Below the pieces are notes generated by a model, which saw only the letters and a program-made list of their open reading frames with translations, had not been told where the DNA came from and did not search any database. From Arthrobacter sp. V1I7 (GTDB lineage: Bacteria; Actinomycetota; Actinomycetes; Actinomycetales; Micrococcaceae): a DNA stretch of 64,000 bases. The stretch lies in contig NZ_JAUSYS010000001.1 in NCBI RefSeq assembly GCF_030817015.1, positions 372,001 to 436,000 on the forward strand, given 5' to 3'. Both the position numbers and the translations under genes were made by a program. Of this stretch, positions 36,630 to 44,640 are shown piece after piece. Each line of letters opens with the position of its first letter. Position 1 is the first letter of the stretch.

Positions 36630-38086
36630 TTGGTGCCTGCTTCCCATTCCTCATAGCGGGCGCGCCACTTGGGGTTCAGCGGGTAGAGCCCGTCCACGCT
36701 GTGGCCCTGCGCCACCATTTCGGCGATGAACGTTTCCTCGCGTTCCTGGGCGATGGAATCGTCGGCGAGCTCTTCGGCAAGGGCCGGCGGGATCACCAGG
36801 ATGCCGTCCGAGTCCGCCACGATGATGTCACCGGGCTGCACGGTGGTGCCGCCGCAGGCGATGGTGATGTCCGTGTCCCACGGGATGTGCCGGCGGCCCA
36901 GCACGGCGGGGTGGGGGTTGGAATAGTACGTGGGCATCTCCATCGCGGCCACGGCGGAGAAGTCCCGGACGCCGCCGTCGGTGATGATCGCCGCTGCACC
37001 CCGGACCTGGGCGCGCAGGGCCAGGATGTCGCCGATGGTGCCGGTGCCCTTTTCGCCGCGGGCTTCCATGACCAGGATTTCGCCCTCATTGACGGAATCG
37101 ATGGCCTGCTTCTGGGCGTTGAAGCCGCCGCCGTGCGTCTTGAAGAGGTCCTCCCGGTTGGGCACATAGCGCAGGGTCCGGGCCCGGCCCACGATCCGCT
37201 TTTCCGGGCGGGTGGAGGTGAGACCGTCGATGCTGACGTTGTTGAGGCCGCGCTTGCGCAGCTGGGAGGACAGCGTGGCGGTGCAGACGCTTTCCAGTTT
37301 CGCCTTCAACTCCGGTGAGAGGACAGGCCCGACGGCGGCGAGCCCCGCCGCTTCACGGGAACCGTAGGCTTCCTCCCGCTGCAGGTCATCGGTCTTCGGG
37401 CCGGCACCAAAGTCAGCGAACGGCGTCGTGCCTTCCTGCACCGTGGTGGTGAGACGGCCGGTGGCCAAATTACCGTCGGCGGTGCTGACTTCCACCTCGA
37501 CGACGTCGCCCGGTGTCGCGATGGAGGCGCCGGCCGGGGTGCCGGTCAGGATGATGTCGCCCTCTTCGAGGGTGAGCAGCTGGGACAGGTCTGCAACCAG
37601 GCGGGCGAACGGAAAGAGCAAATCTTCTGTCGTGTCGTCCTGGACCAGTTCCCCGTTGTGCCAGGTGCGGATCCGAAGTTTGGCGGGGTCCGCGGCATCC
37701 GCGGCGATCAGTCCCGGGCCGATCGGGGTGAAGCCGTCGCCGCCCTTGGACCGGAGGTTGGAGCCCTTGTCCGCGTAGCGGAGGTCGTAGACGCCGAGGT
37801 CGTTGCTGGCGGTGACCCATTCGACGTGGCTCCAGGCGTCCTCGATGCCCACGCGGCGGGCGGGCTTGCCGATGATCAGCGCGATCTCGCCCTCGTAACC
37901 GAGGAGTTCGCAGCCCACGGGGCGTTCCACCGTGCTGCCGCTCAGGGACAGTGACGATGAAGGCTTGAGGAAGTAGGACGGCTGCTCGGGAGTGCGACCC
38001 CGTTGCGCTGCCCGGCTGGGGTAGTTGATGTGCACCGCGATCACCTTGCGTGCCGCTGCCAGGGTGTCCTCGTTGACCTGCTCCAA
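36626..38086 (-). CDS. Fusion of an FAH-domain HpaG-like decarboxylase/isomerase and an RraA-like domain
   Basis: About 486 residues. The N-terminal half (about 20-260) is a fumarylacetoacetate-hydrolase domain: GYEGEIALIIGKPARRV, NDLGVYDLRYADKGSNLRSK, GDIILTGTPAG. The second half (about 275-480) is an RraA / HMG-aldolase-like domain (TATLSSQLRKRGLNNVSIDG, RAQVRGAAAIITDGGVRD, PGDIIVADSDGILVIPP). TTG at 38086 is chosen: GAGGAG lies 6 nt upstream, and earlier codons run through the GntR operator. The FAH half probably decarboxylates/isomerises the HpaE product; the RraA half replaces the second FAH half of enterobacterial HpaG and may decarboxylate or cleave an oxo-acid. First gene of the operon. 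Confidence 0.85.
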   Translation of the reverse strand: MEQVNEDTLAAARKVIAVHINYPSRAAQRGRTPEQPSYFLKPSSSLSLSGSTVERPVGCELLGYEGEIALIIGKPARRVGIEDAWSHVEWVTASNDLGVYDLRYADKGSNLRSKGGDGFTPIGPGLIAADAADPAKLRIRTWHNGELVQDDTTEDLLFPFARLVADLSQLLTLEEGDIILTGTPAGASIATPGDVVEVEVSTADGNLATGRLTTTVQEGTTPFADFGAGPKTDDLQREEAYGSREAAGLAAVGPVLSPELKAKLESVCTATLSSQLRKRGLNNVSIDGLTSTRPEKRIVGRARTLRYVPNREDLFKTHGGGFNAQKQAIDSVNEGEILVMEARGEKGTGTIGDILALRAQVRGAAAIITDGGVRDFSAVAAMEMPTYYSNPHPAVLGRRHIPWDTDITIACGGTTVQPGDIIVADSDGILVIPPALAEELADDSIAQEREETFIAEMVAQGHSVDGLYPLNPKWRARYEEWEAGTK

Positions 38087-38111
38087 AGCTGTCTCCTCAT
38101 CGGGTACGAAA

Positions 38112-38121
38112 TCGTATACGA
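38112..38121. promoter_or_regulatory. GntR/FCD-type operator TCGTATACGA
   Basis: A perfect 10-bp palindrome of the kind bound by FCD GntR regulators, 26 bp before the TTG start of the homoprotocatechuate operon, where it would block transcription. The operon encodes a GntR protein. Confidence 0.6.
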
Positions 38122-38240
38122 AGACTATGGCCCAGGAGTGGCTGGACGTCAACCCTTGGTTTTTCGGAGGTTTCCGGAGCACTTGTAACGTGCGTCATGT
38201 CTGCCGTACAGTTTGGATCAGAGCATTGAGTTCAATTATG

Positions 38241-38253
38241 GAACATGCAGTTC
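38241..38253. promoter_or_regulatory. Candidate operator GAAC-N5-GTTC before the hydroxylase gene
   Basis: Inverted GAAC/GTTC arms with a 5-nt spacer (GAACATGCAGTTC), about 60 bp upstream of the FAD hydroxylase start. A further GAAC follows at 38261. Short arms make this tentative. Confidence 0.3.
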
Positions 38254-38312
38254 TAATAACGAACATCACAATCCGAGGCGACGACCGCCACACAACGAAG
38301 TGAGGAAAGCCC

Positions 38313-40319
38313 GTGCAGTTCCACCACCACGGTTACGTATCCGGTGACCCGCGAGTCCAGCCAGCGGCCGGCGTCGGCATCGATCGGCCCACCGAGCTTC
38401 CCGACGAGGTCGACGTGCTCATAGTCGGCACCGGACCAGCCGGCATGCTCGCCGCCGCGCAGCTATCCCAGTTCCCGAGCGTTACGACGCGGATCGTGGA
38501 GCGCCGCCCGGGGAGGCTCGCTATCGGTCAGGCCGACGGCATCCAGGCCCGCAGTGTCGAGACCTTCCAGGCCTTCGGCTTCGCCGAGCGGATCATCGCC
38601 GAGGCGTACCGGATCACCGAAATGGCGTTCTGGAAGCCGGACGTCGCGGACCCCTCGCGCATCGTCCGGACCGCCCGCACGGCCGACGACCCCGCCGGCA
38701 TCAGCGAGTTCCCGCACCTCATCGTCAACCAGGCCCGCGTCCTGGACTACTTCGCCGAGTTCATGGCCAACGCGCCTAGCCGGATGGCGCCCGATTACGG
38801 TTTCGAGTTCCGCGGCCTTGAGGTCACCGGCGAGGGGGAGTACCCCGTCACCGTGACCCTTCTCCACACCGCAGGCCCCAACGAGGGCCAGGAGCGCATT
38901 GTGCGGGCGAAGTACGTCGTCGGCGCGGACGGCGCGCGCAGCAAGGTGCGCGAATCGATCGGCTGCACCCTCGCCGGAGACCAGGCCAACCACGCCTGGG
39001 GCGTCATGGATGCCCTCGCCGTCACGGACTTCCCCGACATCCGCACCAAGTGCGCCATCCAGTCCGGCTCCGGCGGCAGCATCCTGCTGATCCCCCGCGA
39101 AGGCGGCCACCTCTTCCGCATGTATGTTGACCTCGGTGAGGTGGACCCCAACCACAAGGGCGCCGTGCGTAACACCACCGTCGAGGAAATCATTTCCAAG
39201 GCGAACGAGATCCTCCACCCCTACACCCTCGACGTCCGCAACATTGCCTGGCACAGCGTGTATGAAGTGGGCCACCGGCTCACGGACCGGTTCGACGACG
39301 TCCTTCCGGAGCAGCGCGGCACCCGGACGCCCCGTGTGTTCATCACGGGCGACGCGTGCCACACGCACAGCGCCAAGGCCGGCCAGGGCATGAACGTCTC
39401 CATGCAGGACGGATTCAACCTGGCCTGGAAGCTGGGACATGTGCTTGAGGGCCGCAGCCCGGAGAGCCTGCTGTCCACCTACTCCGCAGAGCGGCAGGTC
39501 GTCGCGAAGAACCTCATTGACTTCGACAAAGAGTGGTCCACGCTCATGGCGAAGAAGCCCGAGGAGTTCGAGAACCCCTCCGAGCTGGAGGACTTTTACG
39601 TAAGCACCGCCGAATTCCCCGCCGGCTTCATGACCCAGTACGCGCCGTCGGTACTTGTCGGTGGCTCTGATGACCAGGAGCTTGCCAGCGGCTTTCCGGT
39701 TGGCAAACGCTTCAAGTCCGCTCCCGTGGTGCGGGTCGGCGACACCAACCCCGTGCACCTCGGCCACCACGCCACGGCGGACGGCCGGTGGCGCATCTAC
39801 GTCTTCGCGGACGCGGCACTCCCCGGAACGGGACAGCAGGGAATGGGACAGCAGGGAACGGGACAGCAGGGGGCTGTTTCACCCACCGAACGGTTCGCCG
39901 AGTGGATCGCGAACGCGCCGGAGTCGCCGCTGGCGGCCACGCCGGAAGGCGCCGATCCTGACGCCTGGTTCGACGTGAAAGTGATCTACCAGCAGGATCA
40001 CGCGAGCATCGACATCGGCAGCGTTCCCGGCATTTTCAAGCCGCAGGTCGGCCCATTCAGGCTCACCGACTACGAGAAGGTGTACGCGGCCGATCCCGCC
40101 GCTGACATCTTCGAGTTGCGCGGCATCGACCGCGGCGGCGTCGTGGTGGTGGTCCGCCCGGACCAGTACGTGGCCCACGTCCTGCCGCTGACGGCGACGG
40201 CTGAGCTGGGTGCGTTTTTCGTGCCGCTCCTGCCGGACCGCAAGCCGGAATCGGATCCATCGACGGCGCTGCCTGAAGTTCCCGCCGCCGAAGCATCCCT
40301 CGTCGGCAACGGCGCCTAA
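38313..40319 (+). CDS. FAD-dependent aromatic hydroxylase (phenol / 3-hydroxybenzoate 4-monooxygenase type)
   Basis: Class A flavoprotein monooxygenase of 668 residues. GxGxxG motif VLIVGTGPAGMLAA is near residue 35, the NAD(P)H/FAD motif GADGARSKVRESIG near 205, and the GD motif FITGDACHTHSAKAGQGMNV near 345. The thioredoxin-like C-terminal domain of phenol hydroxylases follows. GTG start after GAGGAAAG. Divergent from the homoprotocatechuate operon, so a hydroxyphenylacetate-like substrate is possible, though its closest relatives act on phenol or 3-hydroxybenzoate. A three-copy repeat encodes a GTGQQG/GMGQQG linker near residue 510. Confidence 0.85.
   Translation: MQFHHHGYVSGDPRVQPAAGVGIDRPTELPDEVDVLIVGTGPAGMLAAAQLSQFPSVTTRIVERRPGRLAIGQADGIQARSVETFQAFGFAERIIAEAYRITEMAFWKPDVADPSRIVRTARTADDPAGISEFPHLIVNQARVLDYFAEFMANAPSRMAPDYGFEFRGLEVTGEGEYPVTVTLLHTAGPNEGQERIVRAKYVVGADGARSKVRESIGCTLAGDQANHAWGVMDALAVTDFPDIRTKCAIQSGSGGSILLIPREGGHLFRMYVDLGEVDPNHKGAVRNTTVEEIISKANEILHPYTLDVRNIAWHSVYEVGHRLTDRFDDVLPEQRGTRTPRVFITGDACHTHSAKAGQGMNVSMQDGFNLAWKLGHVLEGRSPESLLSTYSAERQVVAKNLIDFDKEWSTLMAKKPEEFENPSELEDFYVSTAEFPAGFMTQYAPSVLVGGSDDQELASGFPVGKRFKSAPVVRVGDTNPVHLGHHATADGRWRIYVFADAALPGTGQQGMGQQGTGQQGAVSPTERFAEWIANAPESPLAATPEGADPDAWFDVKVIYQQDHASIDIGSVPGIFKPQVGPFRLTDYEKVYAADPAADIFELRGIDRGGVVVVVRPDQYVAHVLPLTATAELGAFFVPLLPDRKPESDPSTALPEVPAAEASLVGNGA
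39825..39869 (+). repeat. Three tandem 15-bp repeats inside the hydroxylase gene
   Basis: Units GGAACGGGACAGCAG, GGAATGGGACAGCAG and GGAACGGGACAGCAG. Each adds five residues to a Gly/Gln-rich linker without breaking the frame. Copy number could vary by slippage. Confidence 0.85.
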
Positions 40320-40340
40320 AAAAGAACGGGGCCTAAAAAA

Positions 40341-40383
40341 GAGGGTTTGCCGGGGGAGTGCAGCGGCCTCCCGGCAGACCCTC
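40341..40383. terminator. Terminator between hydroxylase and epimerase genes
   Basis: GAGGGTTTGCCGGG (40341-40354) pairs with CCCGGCAGACCCTC (40370-40383) with one mismatch; AAAAAA precedes it. It separates two convergent transcription units and probably serves both. Confidence 0.7.
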
Positions 40384-40462
40384 CTGATCTCAACTTCTCC
40401 TGCCGAGTCATTTTTCCGAAAAGAATGCCGGAGACGCCTTTCGTCCGGTGTTGCGGCGCTGG

Positions 40463-41314
40463 TCAGCGGGCTCGGAGCCCTGCGACGCTGACATCAACAG
40501 CATGAAGGCACTTCTCCACTGCGGTGCGGGGCTCCAGCGCGTAGGAGCCGTCGCCGAAGAGTTCAAATGTCAACGCCCCCTGGTAATCCAGTTCGCTAAG
40601 ACCGCGCAGGATCTCGTTAAGGTCCAGCGTCCCGTCTCCCCATGCCAGATGGCCACTGGGAGCGCCATCTACCAGATGCACGTGCCGGACCCTGTCACCA
40701 AACGCCCGTCCGTAATCGCTGATGTTGTCCCCGGCTACCGCCATGGCCACGGTGTCTATCACTACTCCCAGATTCGGAGATCCGACGTCGTGAATCATGC
40801 GTTCGAGCGAGGAAACGTCCGTGACCAGATTGGATTCCACCCTTTGGAGCGGTTCCAACACGCACACCACCCCCAGCTCCGCGGCCCGGGCGGTGATGGC
40901 CTGCAACCCCTGGACGGACCTTTCCCAGGCCGGCCCCGCCGGTTCATCCTCGTAGCCGCGCCCGGCAGTGAGGAACAAGAGCGGCGATTCCAGCTCGCTG
41001 CAGATTTCCGCTGCCCGCAGGAAAAGCCGCACGCTTTGCTCCCGCAGCCAGTCGGCCCCGGAGGCAACGTTGACCGGGTACGCCACCTGCTCCGGGGTGA
41101 GGCAAGCCAAGGTCAGCTCCCGCTCCTGCAACAGCTTCTTCACCTGCTGTAGCCGTGCCGCGTCGGTCTCGGGAATGTGCAGGTGGGGTGCGATGCCCCA
41201 CAGCTCAATCTTGGTCCTGCCCAGATCCACCATGTCGTCGAGGCAGCGCTTCAGGGTGTGGTGCTGATAGGCGAAGTTTGAGCCGCAGGCCTGATCCGCA
41301 GTGACGGCGTACAC
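40463..41314 (-). CDS. Xylose-isomerase-like TIM-barrel epimerase (FrlC-like)
   Basis: 283 residues. Metal/acid residues typical of the sugar phosphate isomerase/epimerase fold: GVVCVLEPLQRVES (Glu), LGVVIDTVAMAVAG (Asp), DRVRHVHLVDG (His) and ALTFELFGDGSY (Glu). The GTG at 41314 lies 2 nt after the permease stop; the much longer open frame to 42268 overlaps two permease genes and is spurious. With FrlB- and FrlD-like genes in the same regulon, a fructosamine (psicosyl/fructosyl) C3-epimerase role like E. coli FrlC is plausible but inferred. Confidence 0.85.
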   Translation of the reverse strand: MYAVTADQACGSNFAYQHHTLKRCLDDMVDLGRTKIELWGIAPHLHIPETDAARLQQVKKLLQERELTLACLTPEQVAYPVNVASGADWLREQSVRLFLRAAEICSELESPLLFLTAGRGYEDEPAGPAWERSVQGLQAITARAAELGVVCVLEPLQRVESNLVTDVSSLERMIHDVGSPNLGVVIDTVAMAVAGDNISDYGRAFGDRVRHVHLVDGAPSGHLAWGDGTLDLNEILRGLSELDYQGALTFELFGDGSYALEPRTAVEKCLHAVDVSVAGLRAR

Positions 41315-41316
41315 GG

Positions 41317-42153
41317 CTACTTTCCGACGCCGTCGGCCAGGCCGCGGATGAAGTACCGCTGGCCGGCGAAGAAGAGCACGATGACCGGAAGGGCGGCGAT
41401 CGCCATGCCGGCGAAAACCACAGGATAATCCGTGCCGTGTTTGGACATCAGATTGGTGAGCCCCACCGGCAGGGTCTGCAGGGCTCCGCCGCTGGTGAAG
41501 ATCATCGCGAAAAGGTACTCGTTCCAGGTGAACAGTATGTTCAGCAGGACCGTCGAGACGATGATCGGACGGCACATAGGCAAAATGATCTGCCAAAAGG
41601 CCCGGGACTTTGACGCTCCATCCACAGCGGCTGCCTCGTCGACTTCGGCGGGAAGATCCATCATGTAGGCCCGGATCAGGAATGTGGTGAATGGGACGCG
41701 GAAGGCCGTGTAGAGGATCAGCAGGGCCCAAAAGCTGTTGTGTAGGCCCATCGCCTGGAACATTTTCACCAATGGAATGAGGGCGACAGTCGGCGCCAGC
41801 ATCAGTCCGGCCAAGATGAGGATCAGCACGGTGCGGCTGAAAGGAATGCTGACCTTCGTCAGTCCGTAAGCCGCCCAGGCACTTACGAACACCGTGGTCA
41901 CAGTGGAGGCCACTGTGACGAGGACGCTGGTGGTGAGGTAGTCGCCTACGCCGCGGTTCCAGGCCGTCGCATAGTTTTCCCATCGCCAGGCGACCGGGAG
42001 GGCGAAGGGATTGGCGAACAGCTCGGCGTTGGACTTCACTCCGTTCAGCAGCATCCACAGCAGCGGGTAGATGACCACCACCGCGAGGGCCAACAGGAAG
42101 GCCCGGACAAAAACCCGGCCAAGAATGACGAGTACGGACGTGCGGGTTACCAT
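41317..42153 (-). CDS. ABC sugar-type importer permease, MalG type
   Basis: 278 residues, six predicted helices. AAYGLTKVSIPFSRT is at the usual MalG place and the EAA loop is EVDEAAAVDGASKSRAFWQI. Overlaps the upstream permease by 7 nt (ATG inside its 3' end) and is 2 nt from the epimerase gene. Part of the importer under the GTGATACCGGTACCAC operator. Confidence 0.9.
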   Translation of the reverse strand: MVTRTSVLVILGRVFVRAFLLALAVVVIYPLLWMLLNGVKSNAELFANPFALPVAWRWENYATAWNRGVGDYLTTSVLVTVASTVTTVFVSAWAAYGLTKVSIPFSRTVLILILAGLMLAPTVALIPLVKMFQAMGLHNSFWALLILYTAFRVPFTTFLIRAYMMDLPAEVDEAAAVDGASKSRAFWQIILPMCRPIIVSTVLLNILFTWNEYLFAMIFTSGGALQTLPVGLTNLMSKHGTDYPVVFAGMAIAALPVIVLFFAGQRYFIRGLADGVGK

Positions 42154-43118
42154 TCGATCCTCCTGCGCTTGGACAACCGGAGCTGCAGCACCGCGAGCAC
42201 CAGCGTGATGACAAAAACGGCGGTGGCAATGGCGGCCGCGTAGCCGAAGTCGTTGCGAACAAAGCCACTGCGGTACAGCCAGGTGCCCAGGACCTGGCTG
42301 GAATTGTTCGGACCGCCGGTTGTCATCACCATGACTTCGTTGAACACCTGGAAAGCCCCGGACACCGTCACGATCATCATCAGGCTGCTCATCTCGCGGA
42401 CCAGCGGCAGGGAGATGGAAAAGAAACGCCGGAAAGGACCGACCCCGTCGATGGAGGCTGCTTCATACAGCTCCGTGGGGATCCGCTGCAACGCGACGGC
42501 GAACAACAACGTGCAGTAGCCAAAACCCTGCCACTGGCTCATGGCGATAATGCCGAAGATTGCGGTATTTTCCTGCCCGAGCCAGGCCTGGGTGAAGCTG
42601 CCCAGGCCCAGGAACTCGAGTGCAGCGTTCAGGATGCCCATCCGCGGCTCGTAGATGAAGTAGAACAGCAGGCCGGCGACCGTGAGCGATATCGCGGATG
42701 GCACAAAGTACACTGCCCGGAGGATCCCGCGCCACCGTTCACTGCGCAGCCCTTCGATCATGGCCGCCAGGATGAGTGCCCCGAAGACCTGGAAAACGAT
42801 CGAGATGCCGGCATAGAGGGTGTTGTTGAGCAACGATTTCCAAAAAATGGGGTCATTGAACATTTTGATGTAGTTGTCCGCGCCCACAAAAGTCTGACGT
42901 CCGCTGTAGATGTCCCACTTGAGCATGCTGAACCCGAGGTTCTGCACGAGTGGCAGGTAAGCGAAGACGCCCAAGAGCAGGACGGCGGGCAACACCCAGA
43001 CCAGGTTCCGCCAACGCTGGTAGGTGCCCCTTTTCGCCGGCCGGTCCGCGCGGAGCGCGGGCGGTGGTGTCAGCGACGGCGGTGCCGCTGGCTTCCAGGC
43101 AGTATTGGAAACTGTCAT
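42147..43118 (-). CDS. ABC sugar-type importer permease, MalF type
   Basis: 323 residues with a Pro/Arg-rich N-terminus of about 35 residues and six predicted helices. EAA loop LYEAASIDGVGPFRRFFSIS; late motif VMTTGGPNNSSQVLGTWLY. Lies 11 bp after the binding-protein gene. Forms the channel with the MalG-type permease downstream. The ATPase is not in the window. Confidence 0.9.
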   Translation of the reverse strand: MTVSNTAWKPAAPPSLTPPPALRADRPAKRGTYQRWRNLVWVLPAVLLLGVFAYLPLVQNLGFSMLKWDIYSGRQTFVGADNYIKMFNDPIFWKSLLNNTLYAGISIVFQVFGALILAAMIEGLRSERWRGILRAVYFVPSAISLTVAGLLFYFIYEPRMGILNAALEFLGLGSFTQAWLGQENTAIFGIIAMSQWQGFGYCTLLFAVALQRIPTELYEAASIDGVGPFRRFFSISLPLVREMSSLMMIVTVSGAFQVFNEVMVMTTGGPNNSSQVLGTWLYRSGFVRNDFGYAAAIATAVFVITLVLAVLQLRLSKRRRIEW

Positions 43119-43129
43119 GGCACTGCCCG

Positions 43130-44455
43130 CTACTTGGCCGCGCTGGAAGCGGACCGAACCGAAGCCAGCACCTGTTCGGGGCTTTGCGTTCCGGCGATCA
43201 GGGCTTCTCCGCCGGCCAGCCAGGCATCAGCGACGGCGGGGACCGTAACCGAGTCGAGCCAGATGATGGCGTCCGAGGCCTCATTCACCTTTTTGATGCC
43301 CTCCACTACCGGTGCTGTGGAGTTTTCTTCCGAGACCGCGCCCTTGACCGAACTGGGCTGGCCGTATGGCGGGGCTGAGAGTTTCGCGGCGTTCTGGGTG
43401 CTCGTCGCGAACTTCATGAAGTCTGCAGCGAGGGCGGCGTTTTTGGACTTGGCATTGATGATGTAACCCTCGGGAGATCCTTCAATGGCGTTGGTGTCAC
43501 CCTTTGCGTCGACCGCGGCGGGCAGCTTGAAGATCCCTAGGCCGTCCTTTTTCAGGAGGGATTCGTCAGATGCCGTGGTGTCGAATTCGAGGACCTCCTG
43601 GTAGTACATTCCGGCCTTGCCCTCGGCCAAGGCCTGTTGCGCAGTCGTGTACAGCACTCCGTTGGAATCCTTGCCGCTGCCCGTGCATTCGTTGACCAGG
43701 GTGTTGAACTGCTCCATGGCCTGAAGGTAGCCCTTGTCGTCCAGCTTTGCGGACGCCGGGTCGAAGTCCGCGTTCAGCACCTCGGCCGGTACTTCGTAGG
43801 CGAACAGCTGCTGCAGGTAATGCAGCGCCGGCCAACCGTCTTTGTTTCCGAAAGAAATGGGCTCATATCCGGCGCCCTTGAGGACCGAGCAGGAGGAAAC
43901 CAGCTCCTCGAAGCTCGACGGCGGCGTGAGTCCCAGTTCCTTGAAGATCCTTTGGTTGTATCCCATGAACTTGCCGTTGTTGTACAGCGGGACGGCAAAG
44001 TACTTGCCGTCCTTTTCGAAGGCTTTCAATGCCGATTCCCCGAATTTGTCCCCCCACTCGGTACCGGGCGCAATGGCGGGGGTGAGGTCGGCAGCAAGCC
44101 CGCCGTCGATGAAGTTGTTCGCCCAGTTACCCGCCCAGGTGAAGTAAACATCCGGCAGGGCCTGGGAGGCGGTGAGCGTTTTTGTCTTGTCCTTGATGCT
44201 CTGGTCCGTCTCCTGAATAAGCTCGAAGGAAACATCCGGGTGCATCTTCTGATACTCGGCGGCCAGATCTTCAAAGTATGGCTCGAGCGGGTCGCCACCA
44301 AATTTAGTCAGGATGCTGAGCTTGCCGGAGTATGCAGGTTCTTTGGAGAGGTCAAGGGGTGCGGCGGCCTGGCTTCCGCCGTCCGCGCAGCCTGTCAGGG
44401 CGAGGGCTGCGCCCGCGACCATTGCCGTAATCAAGTGCGTGCTTTTGCGCATCAT
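43130..44455 (-). CDS. ABC sugar-type importer binding lipoprotein (family 1)
   Basis: About 441 residues. MMRKSTHLITAMVAGAALAL then the lipobox LTGC; the body has SGKLSILTKFGGDPLEPYF and ALPDVYFTWAGNW, typical of family 1. ATG at 44455 or 44452; the frame to 44524 would extend the leader with unlike residues. First gene of the importer-epimerase operon, about 110 bp after an operator. Cargo predicted to be an Amadori product (fructosyl amino acid) from the regulon's enzymes. Confidence 0.87.
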   Translation of the reverse strand: MMRKSTHLITAMVAGAALALTGCADGGSQAAAPLDLSKEPAYSGKLSILTKFGGDPLEPYFEDLAAEYQKMHPDVSFELIQETDQSIKDKTKTLTASQALPDVYFTWAGNWANNFIDGGLAADLTPAIAPGTEWGDKFGESALKAFEKDGKYFAVPLYNNGKFMGYNQRIFKELGLTPPSSFEELVSSCSVLKGAGYEPISFGNKDGWPALHYLQQLFAYEVPAEVLNADFDPASAKLDDKGYLQAMEQFNTLVNECTGSGKDSNGVLYTTAQQALAEGKAGMYYQEVLEFDTTASDESLLKKDGLGIFKLPAAVDAKGDTNAIEGSPEGYIINAKSKNAALAADFMKFATSTQNAAKLSAPPYGQPSSVKGAVSEENSTAPVVEGIKKVNEASDAIIWLDSVTVPAVADAWLAGGEALIAGTQSPEQVLASVRSASSAAK

Positions 44456-44565
44456 ATTTCTACTTTCGCTCGGTGGCCGATCAGCCGAGGCTTCACGATT
44501 TGGAGCGGCATCCCTACCCTCCATTGGATAAGGCGCCAGCCTCCATTACTGGAATATTGGAACTG

Positions 44566-44581
44566 GTGATACCGGTACCAC
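44566..44581. promoter_or_regulatory. LacI operator A (importer/epimerase operon)
   Basis: GTGATACCGGTACCAC, a 16-bp palindrome with one mismatched pair, differs by one base from the perfect site at 47827-47842. It precedes the binding-protein gene; the LacI gene between the two sites is the likely source of the repressor. Confidence 0.8.
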
Positions 44582-44599
44582 AGTGAATCATGGTTTGGG

Positions 44600-44623
44600 C
44601 CGTTGGGGAAGAGGCCCCAGCGG
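44600..44623 (-). terminator. Candidate terminator after lacI
   Basis: CCGTTGGGG pairs with CCCCAGCGG around a 6-nt loop (stem 8 pairs plus a T-G wobble). It lies 18 bp after the lacI stop and before operator A, so it would end the deglycase-kinase-lacI transcript. Confidence 0.45.
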
Positions 44624-44640
44624 GAAATGCGGGTGATTTT

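Noticed and set aside
36629..36647. GTG/ATG start for GntR at 36647
   Set aside because: ATG at 36629 overlaps the upstream stop as ATGA and gives the normal N-terminus.
40463..42268. Extending the epimerase upstream to 601 codons
   Set aside because: The extra N-terminal half overlaps both permease genes out of frame; GTG at 41314 gives a normal-length epimerase.
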